A stretch of 64,000 nt of DNA from Scheffersomyces stipitis CBS 6054 (taxonomy: Eukaryota > Ascomycota > Pichiomycetes > Serinales > Debaryomycetaceae), in assembly GCF_000209165.1 (NCBI RefSeq), contig NC_009068.1:496001-560000 (forward strand), given 5' to 3'. The position numbers and the translations under genes were made by a program. The notes under the pieces were generated by a model. The model ran no database searches and was not told where the DNA came from. It saw only the letters and a list, made by a program, of their open reading frames with translations. Of the stretch, positions 29,418 through 39,199 are shown piece by piece. Numbering within the stretch: position 1 is the first letter of the stretch; each line of letters opens with the position of its first letter.

Positions 29418-30745
29418 GGTGGCTTTGATTCAGATTGTACTTGTATTGAAAAACAAGAAAGGATTATGATTGAACTTCTTGGCTATGAGAATCTTTGGCC
29501 GTTCAGCTTCCGGTTTCAACTGAAATTAATATAACGATAAACAGTCTTAGTATTAAAAGATATTCTTTTTCGATATCTATTATGAATACAGCAAACTTGA
29601 CAACGTTTATCTCGATATTTTGATTAAATTCGTGGTTCTTATCTCTGAATTCGAATTTGATCAGTAAGTTCTAAACTTTCAATTTATCGAGCTTATACTA
29701 TCTTAGTGCTCTGTTTACTATTTCTGAATGTAAATAATGAATGTGGCTGTGTAGTTGAAATCTTTTTTACTATTCAAACCAAATACCATACACTATTTAT
29801 ACGATGTATCGATGATGTAAACAACGAGATTGTCGCTCTCTTGACTCAATTCTGCTAATGTAGCTAGATTCCTCGCTTGAAGAATGTGTTTGTCTTTCGC
29901 TGGAACACCGGAATCTGAGCAATCCGAGGATTCGTAACCGGAAAAGAAGAAATTTCGCTGGGAATCAACACTTAATCGTACTGGTCAATCAATTACTCTT
30001 GGTTTGATATGGTGAACTGAAAAGAAACCTACCTGAATGAAATGATGAAGAGTGGGATTCTGCCTGTTAGCAAATTTCAGTACTGCCATTCTCCGAGAAT
30101 GCGTGTGCAGGACAGGGAGTGGTCGGAATGGCCACACGTGCACGTTGTGAGAGATGGGAAAGGCGTACGGGCTAAGTCCGGTCTTTTGACGGTTGCATGG
30201 CGGTCTATTCCGGATGAAATCACATTTGGATAGAGTTCTGGAACAGCGGTTCATCCGACAATTTAGTAGATGGATCAGGAGCTTTTTGCCACTGAAAGTG
30301 AATATTTCATTGGAATAAGCTACTGATACCTGTACTACCCATTTTTGTATGGATAGTATGAAAGATGGTATGAAAGATGGTGGTATTTCAGAATCTTCGT
30401 GGTGTAGAGCAGAAGGTGCTGGCTTAGTCGCGAAACGAACCACCGAAACCAGACTTCCCTCTTCCGGGGGTCGGCACTAGAATTAAACGGTAGTGAAATA
30501 TCTGTACAAATTGTCTAGGATTGCCCGTTTACAATGGCATGATATTATATATCACGGCGAAGAGATACTAGAAATGGCTGACAGCTTGCAAATCTCTCAT
30601 GAGTTAGAGGAAATTTAGCTTCAACCGCAATTTGTAGTCAGCGCTCGTTGGTGACTTCGTCTACTGTGATCTCTTCACTATACTTAGTTCTCTACACTCT
30701 CATTCAATCTCTATTCTCTCTTTCGTTGCTTCATTACTATGGACA
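29418..30745. other. Gap between the Seg1-like gene and a small membrane-protein gene
   Basis: 1.33 kb. It contains TGACTCA (29842-29848), CACGTG (30135-30140), two copies of a 12-bp unit (30356-30379) and a 43-codon open frame (30349-30480) of unknown status. The patch 30030-30480 is less AT-rich than the rest. No gene could be supported. Confidence 0.45.
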
Positions 30746-31153
30746 CTATCTACGATGAATGGCATTCAACCCAACAAGATTGGCCACCCAGGTTCCAGCA
30801 TGCTGGCCCTGTTTCACTGCTAGCCTCATCAACGGCCTCAAGCTTATAAGAACACCGGTCCACAAGAAGCCCTGCAATAGTGGGAAGAACATCTGGTCCT
30901 TGATTATGGTGTAGATCACTATCCACGGGGTTATGGGCTCAATGGGCTGCAATTGATTATTTTGGCTGCCGGGATGGTGATGCGTGTCTCCGCTATCTCT
31001 TATTCTCTCTTCTTCTTCGTCAATCTTTTTGCTGAGCAGCTTCAATTCCTTGTCGCTAAGACTATTGCCTTCAGGATACTTCTTGCCAGCATTGGCCAGA
31101 AGCTGCTTGTAGAAGGTCTGTTCGAACCTGAGATCCGGAAGCGTGAATGACAT
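30746..31153 (-). CDS. Small conserved-looking membrane protein, function unknown
   Basis: A 135-residue protein that I do not recognise with certainty. A charged helical N-terminal half (about 1-55, LSDKELKLLSKKIDEEEER) precedes a proline-bounded segment and one or two hydrophobic stretches (about 76-110: PWIVIYTIIKD, then PLLQGFLWTGVLISL). It ends with a short basic tail. The layout suggests a single-pass or hairpin membrane protein, possibly mitochondrial or ER. The start ATG is the only in-frame one near the 5' end. It is divergent from RPB3 over 639 bp. Confidence 0.7.
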   Translation of the reverse strand: MSFTLPDLRFEQTFYKQLLANAGKKYPEGNSLSDKELKLLSKKIDEEEERIRDSGDTHHHPGSQNNQLQPIEPITPWIVIYTIIKDQMFFPLLQGFLWTGVLISLRPLMRLAVKQGQHAGTWVANLVGLNAIHRR

Positions 31154-31792
31154 CTCCTATGTATGCATATATTGTCCACTAATGAGTGTATCTGTGTTGA
31201 AGAAGAAGAACCAGAAGTGAAAATTGAAAGCTATTATATTTGTAGATCCATAGTAAAGAAAATGAGTGCGGAATGGCAAAAAAATTAGACATTTCTCCAT
31301 AGTTAAGCTAGTAGCCAATGTTTAGAAAGCACCATTACATATAAAACTTCAAGAAGGAGAAGTCTATCTTCCATTCCCAACTAAATTACTCCGGTGTTGT
31401 TATTTCAAGTTTCTCTAAGTTTGTAGATACTTATGTTAGCATGACCAGCTGGATTTGCTGTGCTAATAGAAGTGAATGGATGCGAAATTCAGAAAAACGC
31501 ACAAAATATATACAACTCAGAAAACGCCCATATTCTTCCCAAACAAATACGAATAAACAAACTAAAGACGAATCTCCACGGACTCACAATTTCATCCCCT
31601 CTCTGATTACTCTATCCGTACAACTTTCATGTCTCCAACATAATGTTCTGCTGCTCTAAACTACCATATGTGATTTTATTACCACGTGATTTTTATCACG
31701 GCTCTCAACGAACATCATTATGAAAAATTCAATAGTCTTCAACTGACAAACCTATTCTGTTTTCTTCACGGTAACAGCTACGTGCATCTAAA
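31154..31792. promoter_or_regulatory. Divergent promoter region ahead of RPB3
   Basis: 639 bp. CACGTG at 31683-31688 and TGAAAAATT (RRPE-like) at 31721-31729 lie 110 and 72 bp before the RPB3 ATG. The remainder shows nothing definable. Confidence 0.55.
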
Positions 31793-32740
31793 ATGGAGGT
31801 CGACAAGTCTGACGGTCCGTCAGTGACCATCAGAGAATCTGAGCGTGATCACGTCAACTTCATTCTCCGAGATGTCGATATGGCCATGGCCAACTCTGTG
31901 AGAAGAGTGATGTTAGCAGAAGTGCCTACTTTGGCCATCGACTTGGTGGAGATCGATGTCAACACTTCTGTGTTAGCAGACGAATTCTTGTCGCATCGTT
32001 TAGGTTTGGTTCCGCTTGTGTCCGAAGGTATTGAGAATTTGACGTATTCCCGTGACTGTACTTGTGACAACTATTGTCCCAAGTGCTCTGTTAGATTAGA
32101 ACTCACAGCCAAATGTGATACTGATTCGACTATGAATGTTTATGCTACAGATTTGGCCAAGTTTCACAACGGTTCACGTTTGGGAGATCCCGTCGTAAGA
32201 GATGTTCAAAAGAGAGGCCCACTTATCTGTAAATTGAGAAAGCACCAGGAGTTAAGATTGACTTGTATAGCCAAGAAGGGTATAGCCAAGGAACATGCCA
32301 AATGGTCTCCCTGTTCTGCCGTTGGGTTCGAATACGATCCTTGGAACAAGTTGAAACACACCGACTACTGGTACGAAGTCGATGCTGACGAAGAATGGCC
32401 CAAGTCTGAGAACTGCGAATGGGAAGAAGTGCCAGATCCAGATGCTCCTTTTGACTACAAGGCTAAACCCACTAGTTATTATATAGACGTGGAAACTGTG
32501 GGCAACTTGCCACCCAACGAAGTGGTATTGCGTTCCATAGAGACGTTGCAGAGAAAGCTTGCTGACATCGCTATCGAATTGAACAAAGAGTCTGTAGAAG
32601 CCAGCAGCACTGCCAACAACGGAGGCTTAACTACTTATGGAAGATCCCAGTACGACAACGGTGGCGATAGTCCAGGCATGGGAAGGACTCCCTACGGTGG
32701 CGATTCCGGCTTTGGCGGTGCCTCTTCCTGGAACGCATAG
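31793..32740 (+). CDS. RPB3: RNA polymerase II subunit Rpb3
   Basis: A 315-residue orthologue of Rpb3 (318 in S. cerevisiae), the alpha-like subunit that pairs with Rpb11 to nucleate RNA polymerase II assembly in the nucleus. The N-terminal alpha motif is intact ([27 protein letters not shown]). A zinc site is formed by C89, C91, C95 and C98 ([10 protein letters not shown]). The dimerisation helix near 235-260 reads [16 protein letters not shown] glycine-rich tail ends the protein. It converges with HIS6. Confidence 0.98.
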   Translation: MEVDKSDGPSVTIRESERDHVNFILRDVDMAMANSVRRVMLAEVPTLAIDLVEIDVNTSVLADEFLSHRLGLVPLVSEGIENLTYSRDCTCDNYCPKCSVRLELTAKCDTDSTMNVYATDLAKFHNGSRLGDPVVRDVQKRGPLICKLRKHQELRLTCIAKKGIAKEHAKWSPCSAVGFEYDPWNKLKHTDYWYEVDADEEWPKSENCEWEEVPDPDAPFDYKAKPTSYYIDVETVGNLPPNEVVLRSIETLQRKLADIAIELNKESVEASSTANNGGLTTYGRSQYDNGGDSPGMGRTPYGGDSGFGGASSWNA

Positions 32741-32930
32741 TCTCTGTACATTCACATACTCACTGTGTATGTCGATTTCACTTCTACCACCGTTTAGTAG
32801 TTTCAACTGTTAAATGTTTGTATCATTAGCTGTCTATAAATAAAAGTAATACTCAAGTCAAGGTCTGTAATGAGTGAGTAAACGAGTAAAGGGAAATCGA
32901 TGAATTGAATAGCTGTAAATTAATATTGTC

Positions 32931-33755
32931 TTATATGTGCTTGTTCCATTCGACTAAGTCTTCGAACATAACAAGCTTTCCTCCAAAAATGTCAAGAGCA
33001 CTTCCGTATGTCAAATCCACTTTTCCGTCACTTAATCTTCTTACCAACTCCAAATCTCTTGTCAGTTTGGCTCCACCAGCATAAACTATCTTTCCTTCGA
33101 ATCCTGGTGGACACCATTCACCCAATTTCGACACCAATTGTTCGTCGATACCATTACATAAGCCTTCAACATCTGCAGCGTGAATCAAAAATTCGTCACA
33201 ATATTCTCCTACCTCAGCCAAAAATTCTGATGACAAGCTGCTGGCCGTAAGCAACTGCCATTTGTTCATGGCTACAACCCATTTGGGTAAATCGTTTTCA
33301 ACCACTGTCCTGCAACTCAAATCGACAATAAGACGATTCTTTCCGACAAGGGATGACACTCTTTTTAACTTTTCCCAGTCAAACTTCTTACTTCCATCTT
33401 CTGCGGAACTAAAGAGCCAACTGGTAAGAATTACATGTGACGCTTTGTGTTCGTCTAACCATTCTAGAGCGTTATCTATGGTGATTCCTCCTCCGACTTG
33501 GAGATTGTAGGGCCAAGTTTTGCAAGCTAATTTGGCAGCCTCGTCATTGGCTGGATTGGAGCCCAACTTTATGACATGGCAACCAGATATTCCATTTTTA
33601 CGATACAAATCTGCGTAATAAGACGAAGGTTTGGTCGAGACAAAGTTCTCCTTGGTTGACTCGGTCACTTGGGCGTCGTCTTCCTTCAAAGTTCCACCAA
33701 CAATTTGTTTCACTTGACCAGAATGGATATCGATGCAACCTCTGAACTTAGTCAT
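32931..33755 (-). CDS. HIS6: ProFAR isomerase of histidine synthesis
   Basis: This is the (beta-alpha)8-barrel isomerase that converts ProFAR to PRFAR, the fourth step of histidine biosynthesis. The first catalytic aspartate is in GCIDIHSG near residue 9 and the second in LIVDLSCR. The C-terminal phosphate loop is seen in VYAGGAKL and [13 protein letters not shown] start it at the ATG at 33755 (274 residues, [11 protein letters not shown]) because this matches the family start and upstream in-frame codons offer only a TTG. A perfect Gcn4 site lies 83-89 bp upstream. Confidence 0.96.
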   Translation of the reverse strand: MTKFRGCIDIHSGQVKQIVGGTLKEDDAQVTESTKENFVSTKPSSYYADLYRKNGISGCHVIKLGSNPANDEAAKLACKTWPYNLQVGGGITIDNALEWLDEHKASHVILTSWLFSSAEDGSKKFDWEKLKRVSSLVGKNRLIVDLSCRTVVENDLPKWVVAMNKWQLLTASSLSSEFLAEVGEYCDEFLIHAADVEGLCNGIDEQLVSKLGEWCPPGFEGKIVYAGGAKLTRDLELVRRLSDGKVDLTYGSALDIFGGKLVMFEDLVEWNKHI

Positions 33756-33837
33756 ATCAAATTCCTTTCCTGTTACTTTTGAACCCAATTGAAACTATTC
33801 TAGGTTGTAGGAAGAAGTCTATGAATCATCGGAGACA

Positions 33838-33869
33838 TGACTCAGGTGCCTCGATAAATGAATTTTTCA
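33838..33869. promoter_or_regulatory. Gcn4 site and RRPE-like element between HIS6 and FAF1
   Basis: TGACTCA (33838-33844) sits close to HIS6 and fits general amino-acid control. AATTTTTCA (33861-33869; TGAAAAATT on the other strand) resembles the RRPE element of ribosome-biogenesis genes and would suit FAF1. The whole divergent promoter is only 250 bp. Confidence 0.65.
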
Positions 33870-34005
33870 ATTTGCGACATTTGGAGATAAATTATTTGGA
33901 TGCGACATCGCGATGCTCTTCTCTTAGCTTCAATAAATCTATTCAGAAATTTACATAATTAGTATCTCTACACTGTGTATATATCTTCGTACTATAGGAA
34001 ACAGA

Positions 34006-35019
34006 ATGCCGGAAGACTCTGAGTACTTGAGATCTTTAGAGATCCAGCGACGTCATTTCGAAGCCCAGTTTGGATCAATAGAATTGATGGGATTTGAAGA
34101 CAAAGTTAAAAATGGAGCTGACGAAAGTGAAAGTGGAAGCGAAATCGACAGTGAAAACGATGACAACGACGAAGTGGACGAGTATGAGACATTTACGGGA
34201 TTCGATGGTGTATCCTCAGACGAAGACAGCGAAATGGAAAGTGACAGCGAAGACTCCAATGAAGAAATGCAGCACCAACCAGCAAGAGTTGTGCCGAAAG
34301 TCGTTAAGCTTAGTGACGACTTTACTCCTACCTCCGCTAGACAAGTTTCTAAAGCAGATAAGAAACTTTTAAAATCTGGAAGAGCACCTACGTTAGCAGA
34401 ATTAGAGAAGAAGAACCAGGAAATAGCAGCTCAAAACAAGAAGCAAACTGCCAAAACTGCCAAGGAAGAGGACGACAACTTGGAAAACGACTTGAAATTG
34501 CAAAGATTATTGCAGGAATCGCATATCTTATCTAGCTCATTGGAATACTCGGGAGCAGACCTCACAATGCAAACTCTAGATTACGAAGATCCTACTGGCA
34601 AAGCCAGAAAAAGAGCTTTAGATTCGCGGATAAGGAACATAGCAGCCATAAACTCCAGCACAGGAGGTTTACCTAGAACATTAGAAAAAATGCCCATGGC
34701 TATGAGAAAAGGAATGATTCGTAGCAGAGAACAGAAAATCAGGAAGTATGAAGAAGATGCCAGAAATGCTGGAATAGTCTTGTCCAAGGTGAAGAAAGGA
34801 GAGTTAAGAGACTTGAACTCAGGCAAGGGTTCTACATCGTCCAGCGATAGATTGGGTACAGGCAAGAAGGTCGCAAAGAGAGTAAGAGATAGGGGATTGA
34901 AAATTCATGGTGTTGGAAAGTCTACCAGAAATGGTATAATCATTCCCCAGGCTGACATAGATAGAATTAATGGTGCTGGAAGAAACAAAAAGGGTAAAAA
35001 AAAGGGTGGTAGAAGATAG
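34006..35019 (+). CDS. FAF1: 40S ribosome assembly factor Faf1
   Basis: A 337-residue nucleolar-type protein matching Faf1 (346 in S. cerevisiae), needed with Krr1 for 18S rRNA processing. It has an acidic N-terminal third (about 35-90). The conserved centre includes TLDYEDPTGKARKRALDSR at about 197. The C-terminus is strongly basic (KKGKKKGGRR). An RRPE-like element upstream fits co-regulation with ribosome biogenesis. It shares a short divergent promoter with HIS6. Confidence 0.85.
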   Translation: MPEDSEYLRSLEIQRRHFEAQFGSIELMGFEDKVKNGADESESGSEIDSENDDNDEVDEYETFTGFDGVSSDEDSEMESDSEDSNEEMQHQPARVVPKVVKLSDDFTPTSARQVSKADKKLLKSGRAPTLAELEKKNQEIAAQNKKQTAKTAKEEDDNLENDLKLQRLLQESHILSSSLEYSGADLTMQTLDYEDPTGKARKRALDSRIRNIAAINSSTGGLPRTLEKMPMAMRKGMIRSREQKIRKYEEDARNAGIVLSKVKKGELRDLNSGKGSTSSSDRLGTGKKVAKRVRDRGLKIHGVGKSTRNGIIIPQADIDRINGAGRNKKGKKKGGRR

Positions 35020-35626
35020 ACTTGAGAAGCATATTAATGGTGAACAGATGCAAGTCCCAGAGAAGCAGAGACCATAGATCCTACTACAAGTTTTGTAAAC
35101 TATTCGATGAGTATAGAGAGTAGGTATAGAATGGGTTTGGCATACGTATTTACTAATAATATTTTATACGTTTTATCATTTAATCTTTTCAAATGTAGCT
35201 GATGTCCTTTTCATCATTTTTTGTAAATTCGTTATGTTGGCTCAATTTCTAGAATAGTTGCGAAAAACACGGAAGTTCAGAAAAAATTAAATTCTTCTTT
35301 ATATTGATACCAATAGAAAGCTACAGTTAAGGAGAGAAAGTTTCACTGTTTCAAAGTTTTCAAAATAAAACCAAACCTCAATATATGCTTATTTACTCGC
35401 AATAATTTGCTTTGATATCTGGTAATTCTAGAACATGCGCACTCTAACTTCAATTGTCGAAAGTTGTTTCAGATAAATTTGACAAATGCAATACAATATA
35501 AGTAATCATGTTCTATTTGACTTTTGCTAATTACACCACAAAACTAGTAGAAACCTCTTAACTCTTACTCTTAGTTATGTATAATAGTACATTAGAGTAT
35601 ATGCGTCACTATAATTCTATGTAGAT
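35020..35626. other. Convergent gap between FAF1 and BRN1
   Basis: 607 bp of AT-rich 3'-flanking DNA between two convergent genes. I see no open frame, repeat or RNA structure. Confidence 0.6.
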
Positions 35627-37933
35627 CTAGAAACCAATAATTTCCATGTCGTCATGAGTTTCATTAGTTGAAATGGTCAAGCCATGCTCGTTGGCCAAAT
35701 GGAGGAGACAAATAAAATAGAAACTGGTAGACAATTCCTTTCTTTGTTCTGTTCCGTACAAGTTAGCAACGGATGCAACCAACTTCCCAAAGGTCTGTTT
35801 AGGAGGTTCCACTTGTTCTTCTATATTTTCTTCATTGGGTTCTGCGGGCCTTTCAATTGTCTTAGCTTCTTCTTTGATGGTCTTCCATAAATTGTCTTTA
35901 AGGAATTTGACATCAACTCTTTTAGCTACCCGTGAGAAGTTCAAATGATCGGGTCTCTTCTTTCCAATAACTTGGGTGGATGCTATGTCTTTATCTTCCT
36001 CGTTCAACTCACCTACATCTCCTTCCAAGGCATCATTGAAGTCAATAGCATAATCATCACCTCCAAAATCATTGTTGAAATCTTCATACTCAGCTTGATG
36101 GAAGGAGGCAGCAAGTGCATCAGCCTCTTGCTGTTCTTCTTGCTTGTGATAACGCTCTGCAAAAAAGTTCTCATCTGTGAACTGAGGTTCATCCTTCGTA
36201 TCTGACTTCTTTCTCTTGGGGAAGTAGACAATTGAAACTTGTGGTTTGGTAAACAAGTTGGTCAATCTAGCAGAATTGTAGCGGATATCGTCAGGCAACT
36301 TGTTATTGGATGTGTTCACATCATTTTTCTTTACTATCAAACTGGCGCTTCTGGGTCCTTCAAAGATGGTATCCTCGTTGTCATCCTCATCAAAAAAGTT
36401 GACTATTACTTGGTCTTGCTTCTTTTTAGGTTCTACAAGCCCAGGGGTAGATCTGGCACCTTCTACTACTTCACCTCCTTCAATCTTCTTTGACTTTTTC
36501 AATGCGGCGACCTTCCAATGCTCTGGACCTCGCCAGTTCGTTTTCATTCTTTCATCAAAGTATGCCATAAGGTCTCTATCTAATACCTGTGTACTCTTCG
36601 ACAGTTGCACATACTCTGAGTCATTGAATAAACGCTGCATGATACTTTGATTTAAATTGTTAATTGGGTCATTAGAGTCATCATTGTTGTTGTTGTCATT
36701 TTCATTGTCGTTCTCCTCAAGATCGTTATAATCACTTCCAAAATTTCCACCATCGAAACCATCGTCGTTGCCACCGAAATCGCCATAGTCAAATCCGCCA
36801 TCGTTACCTTCTCCTACAAGATCATTGCCAGGTGTAAGAATTTCAGTTTCTGCAGCTGTTGTAATCTTGTTGTTGAAGTCAGTCAAGATACTCTTGGCCT
36901 TAGTGACATCTTCAAGGGCTGTATTGAACTCACTGAGTGATGGACATATACTCATGTCATCTAGACTTTCATCATTTCTAAAGATAATCTTTCCAAGTTT
37001 AGAGATATCTACGTCCTTGTCTTGTTCAGGTTCAGGTTCCGGCAATTTATCTTGTGTTGAATCATCCCCATCTTGCTCTCCTTCTTTTACTGGTTTGGTG
37101 GTGGCGTCAAAAACTACTCTCCCTGAACCGTCAATGTTCAAAGTGTTTAAAAGCAAGCTTTTGGCTCCTCCTTCATCGAATTCTGCAAGAGCTTTCTTGA
37201 AAAGTGGATCGATCGCAAGCTCCTGGTCGAGTTTCTTGATACGCAAGGTTTCAAAGTCCACCAACGTAGACTCTACGATTCTATTGATCTTTCTCTTTTT
37301 CTTGCCTAATTCTTCATTGTCATCGTCGCCGCTTTCATCGGCTTGTTCCTTTTCGCCTGTTTTAGGCTCTCCATTCTCGTCCACATCTTGTTCATCTACG
37401 TCTTCAAGATCATTCTTCTTCTTGGCCAAGCCACTCAACAACTTCCCAGTTTCCGCTGCTGCTGATTCCACACGACTCAGATAGATCTTGACACAGCCAT
37501 CTAAAGTGGCGGAAGCACGCTGGAAATTGATGTTATCGCCGTCTTTTATCACGTTCAAGTCATGGAAATAGTCAATAAGAGCAAACTGCCATGAATTCTT
37601 CAGCGTAATCTTGTTATCAGTCGAAAGTTTTATCCACTCCTCGAAGTTGGAGAGAATAGTATGTTTGTTTTCGTTAAAGTGAATGGCATTCTCTTCACTG
37701 AAAGAATCGTCACCTCCATCGATCGCCAAAGACCTACTCGCATGACGAGCTCCTGATAATACACGATGACCCGATAGCACTCTATTAGAACCTGGGGTAT
37801 TTGTGATGTTGTTATTGTTTATAGTGTTGTTTCTCATCAGAATTGCGCGGTTGGAAATCTGTCTCCTGTCAGCTCCTGAGGGCACCCGGTTGGCAGCAAG
37901 GCCTCGTTTCTTCGGCAAAACCTGTGAGCTCAT
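35627..37933 (-). CDS. BRN1: Condensin kleisin subunit Brn1
   Basis: A 768-residue kleisin (yeast Brn1 is 754), which bridges the Smc2-Smc4 heads and recruits Ycs4 and Ycg1 for mitotic chromosome condensation. The N-terminal helical domain is recognisable (EEWIKLSTDNKITLKNSW, about 94-111, then LIDYFHDLN and ATLDGCVKIYLSRVE). The middle is acidic and asparagine-rich (about 180-215 and 380-425), as in condensin safety-belt regions. The C-terminal winged-helix part follows (about 670-768, including FYFICLLHLANEHGL). The first ATG is used. Confidence 0.95.
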   Translation of the reverse strand: MSSQVLPKKRGLAANRVPSGADRRQISNRAILMRNNTINNNNITNTPGSNRVLSGHRVLSGARHASRSLAIDGGDDSFSEENAIHFNENKHTILSNFEEWIKLSTDNKITLKNSWQFALIDYFHDLNVIKDGDNINFQRASATLDGCVKIYLSRVESAAAETGKLLSGLAKKKNDLEDVDEQDVDENGEPKTGEKEQADESGDDDNEELGKKKRKINRIVESTLVDFETLRIKKLDQELAIDPLFKKALAEFDEGGAKSLLLNTLNIDGSGRVVFDATTKPVKEGEQDGDDSTQDKLPEPEPEQDKDVDISKLGKIIFRNDESLDDMSICPSLSEFNTALEDVTKAKSILTDFNNKITTAAETEILTPGNDLVGEGNDGGFDYGDFGGNDDGFDGGNFGSDYNDLEENDNENDNNNNDDSNDPINNLNQSIMQRLFNDSEYVQLSKSTQVLDRDLMAYFDERMKTNWRGPEHWKVAALKKSKKIEGGEVVEGARSTPGLVEPKKKQDQVIVNFFDEDDNEDTIFEGPRSASLIVKKNDVNTSNNKLPDDIRYNSARLTNLFTKPQVSIVYFPKRKKSDTKDEPQFTDENFFAERYHKQEEQQEADALAASFHQAEYEDFNNDFGGDDYAIDFNDALEGDVGELNEEDKDIASTQVIGKKRPDHLNFSRVAKRVDVKFLKDNLWKTIKEEAKTIERPAEPNEENIEEQVEPPKQTFGKLVASVANLYGTEQRKELSTSFYFICLLHLANEHGLTISTNETHDDMEIIGF

Positions 37934-38441
37934 TGATATATAGATATGAAAGCCGAGCTATACGAAATACGATAAAAGAAAATGAAATTTGAAGAAAAGA
38001 AGTTGAAAGTAAATATATACGTGCTAATTATTATATCGTATCTAAATTGTTTTTGTTTACCTCTCAAGTTGGTTCAGACACTACCACATGAATTTTCCAA
38101 ATCCCTCCACAAGATTCCCATCGTCAGTCACTATATCTTTCTAGTAGTACATAAGATAACTTGTGGTCTCAAGAGTCATCCAACTATAATAGTTAACGGT
38201 TCTGATATTGCATAAGTCCTGCAATTTTCTATATTCTTTTCCTCAGTTCCCGACTTGACGATTATTTTCTTTTTCGCAATTGGTAAAGTTCCATCAATTC
38301 TGCTCTGCAATGTACTTGTGAACTTATGCGATCACCCTTCAATATCAACAATGGATCTTCTGCTGCTCAAATGGATGGACCAATGTTGGTTGTAATGGGT
38401 TGTAACGCTCCTTTTATGAGTTCTGTAATAACTGTGTAGTA

Positions 38442-38476
<35 letters not shown>

Positions 38477-39199
38477 GGCAGAGTTGCTTCATATTCTGTA
38501 GCAAGATATTTCGCATACTCCAATAGAATATGAGAAGTATCGAAATAATGTCATCCTGCCACAAATGGATTATTTACGGTAGATAAAGAAGAATGTCAAA
38601 TCTGAAGAATTAATACTTCTACTAGAAGATAGAAAAGTAAAACCACAAAGAAATAAAGGGGTTGGAGGCAGATGAGTAATATAGAATCTTAAGGTTTGAT
38701 AACGTGAACTATATTAAATAGATGATTGTTCCAACTAGGAGTACTTGATCGTAGCTAAAACATTCTGCAAAACATATTAACTTTTTCAAATACCAGAAAA
38801 GATACAAGAATTTGATTCTGATCAATATGAATTGAAGCTGGAACAATGTGTTTTTCGTACAAGCAAGATAGCTCTGGGATGCGGAAATGACAAGAGAGCT
38901 GCTCCTACGGTTCCGTAAAGGTTTATCTAGAGTGGAGTCTCCGCTTTTAAAACAACGAACGTCCAAGTTCACGATCATCAGGATCATCCGCCTGATATCA
39001 ACTTATCTGGAGAAGTTCATCAATCCTGCACATACAATGACATATTTTAACTGCAGGTTGCTGCAAGGACTAATTAGCATAAGCTCCTCCAGTCCCGATA
39101 GATTCTATAAACGACTATCTTTTCCTCATTACACATGATATTATAAAAACTTTTGTATATATATATTCAATACAGTAAATATGTTAGAGCATTCAAGGT
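37934..39199. other. Gap between BRN1 and SEC23
   Basis: 1.27 kb, strongly AT-rich. It contains an (AT)15 microsatellite and an ATG-started 83-codon frame at 38887-39138 whose first half looks faintly protein-like, but I cannot support it as a gene. Confidence 0.5.
38444..38473. repeat. (AT)15 microsatellite
   Basis: Fifteen uninterrupted AT units in non-coding DNA; likely length-variable between strains. Confidence 0.95.

Noticed and set aside
29985..30443. 152-codon minus-strand frame
   Set aside because: It begins at a GTG rather than an ATG; the first in-frame ATG leaves under 100 residues of non-protein-like sequence.
33756..33788. 11-residue N-terminal extension of HIS6
   Set aside because: It would need a TTG start; the ATG at 33755 matches the family start.
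38887..39138. 83-codon ATG frame between BRN1 and SEC23
   Set aside because: The first half is faintly protein-like but there is no recognised family, no splice extension and an overlapping antisense frame of similar quality.
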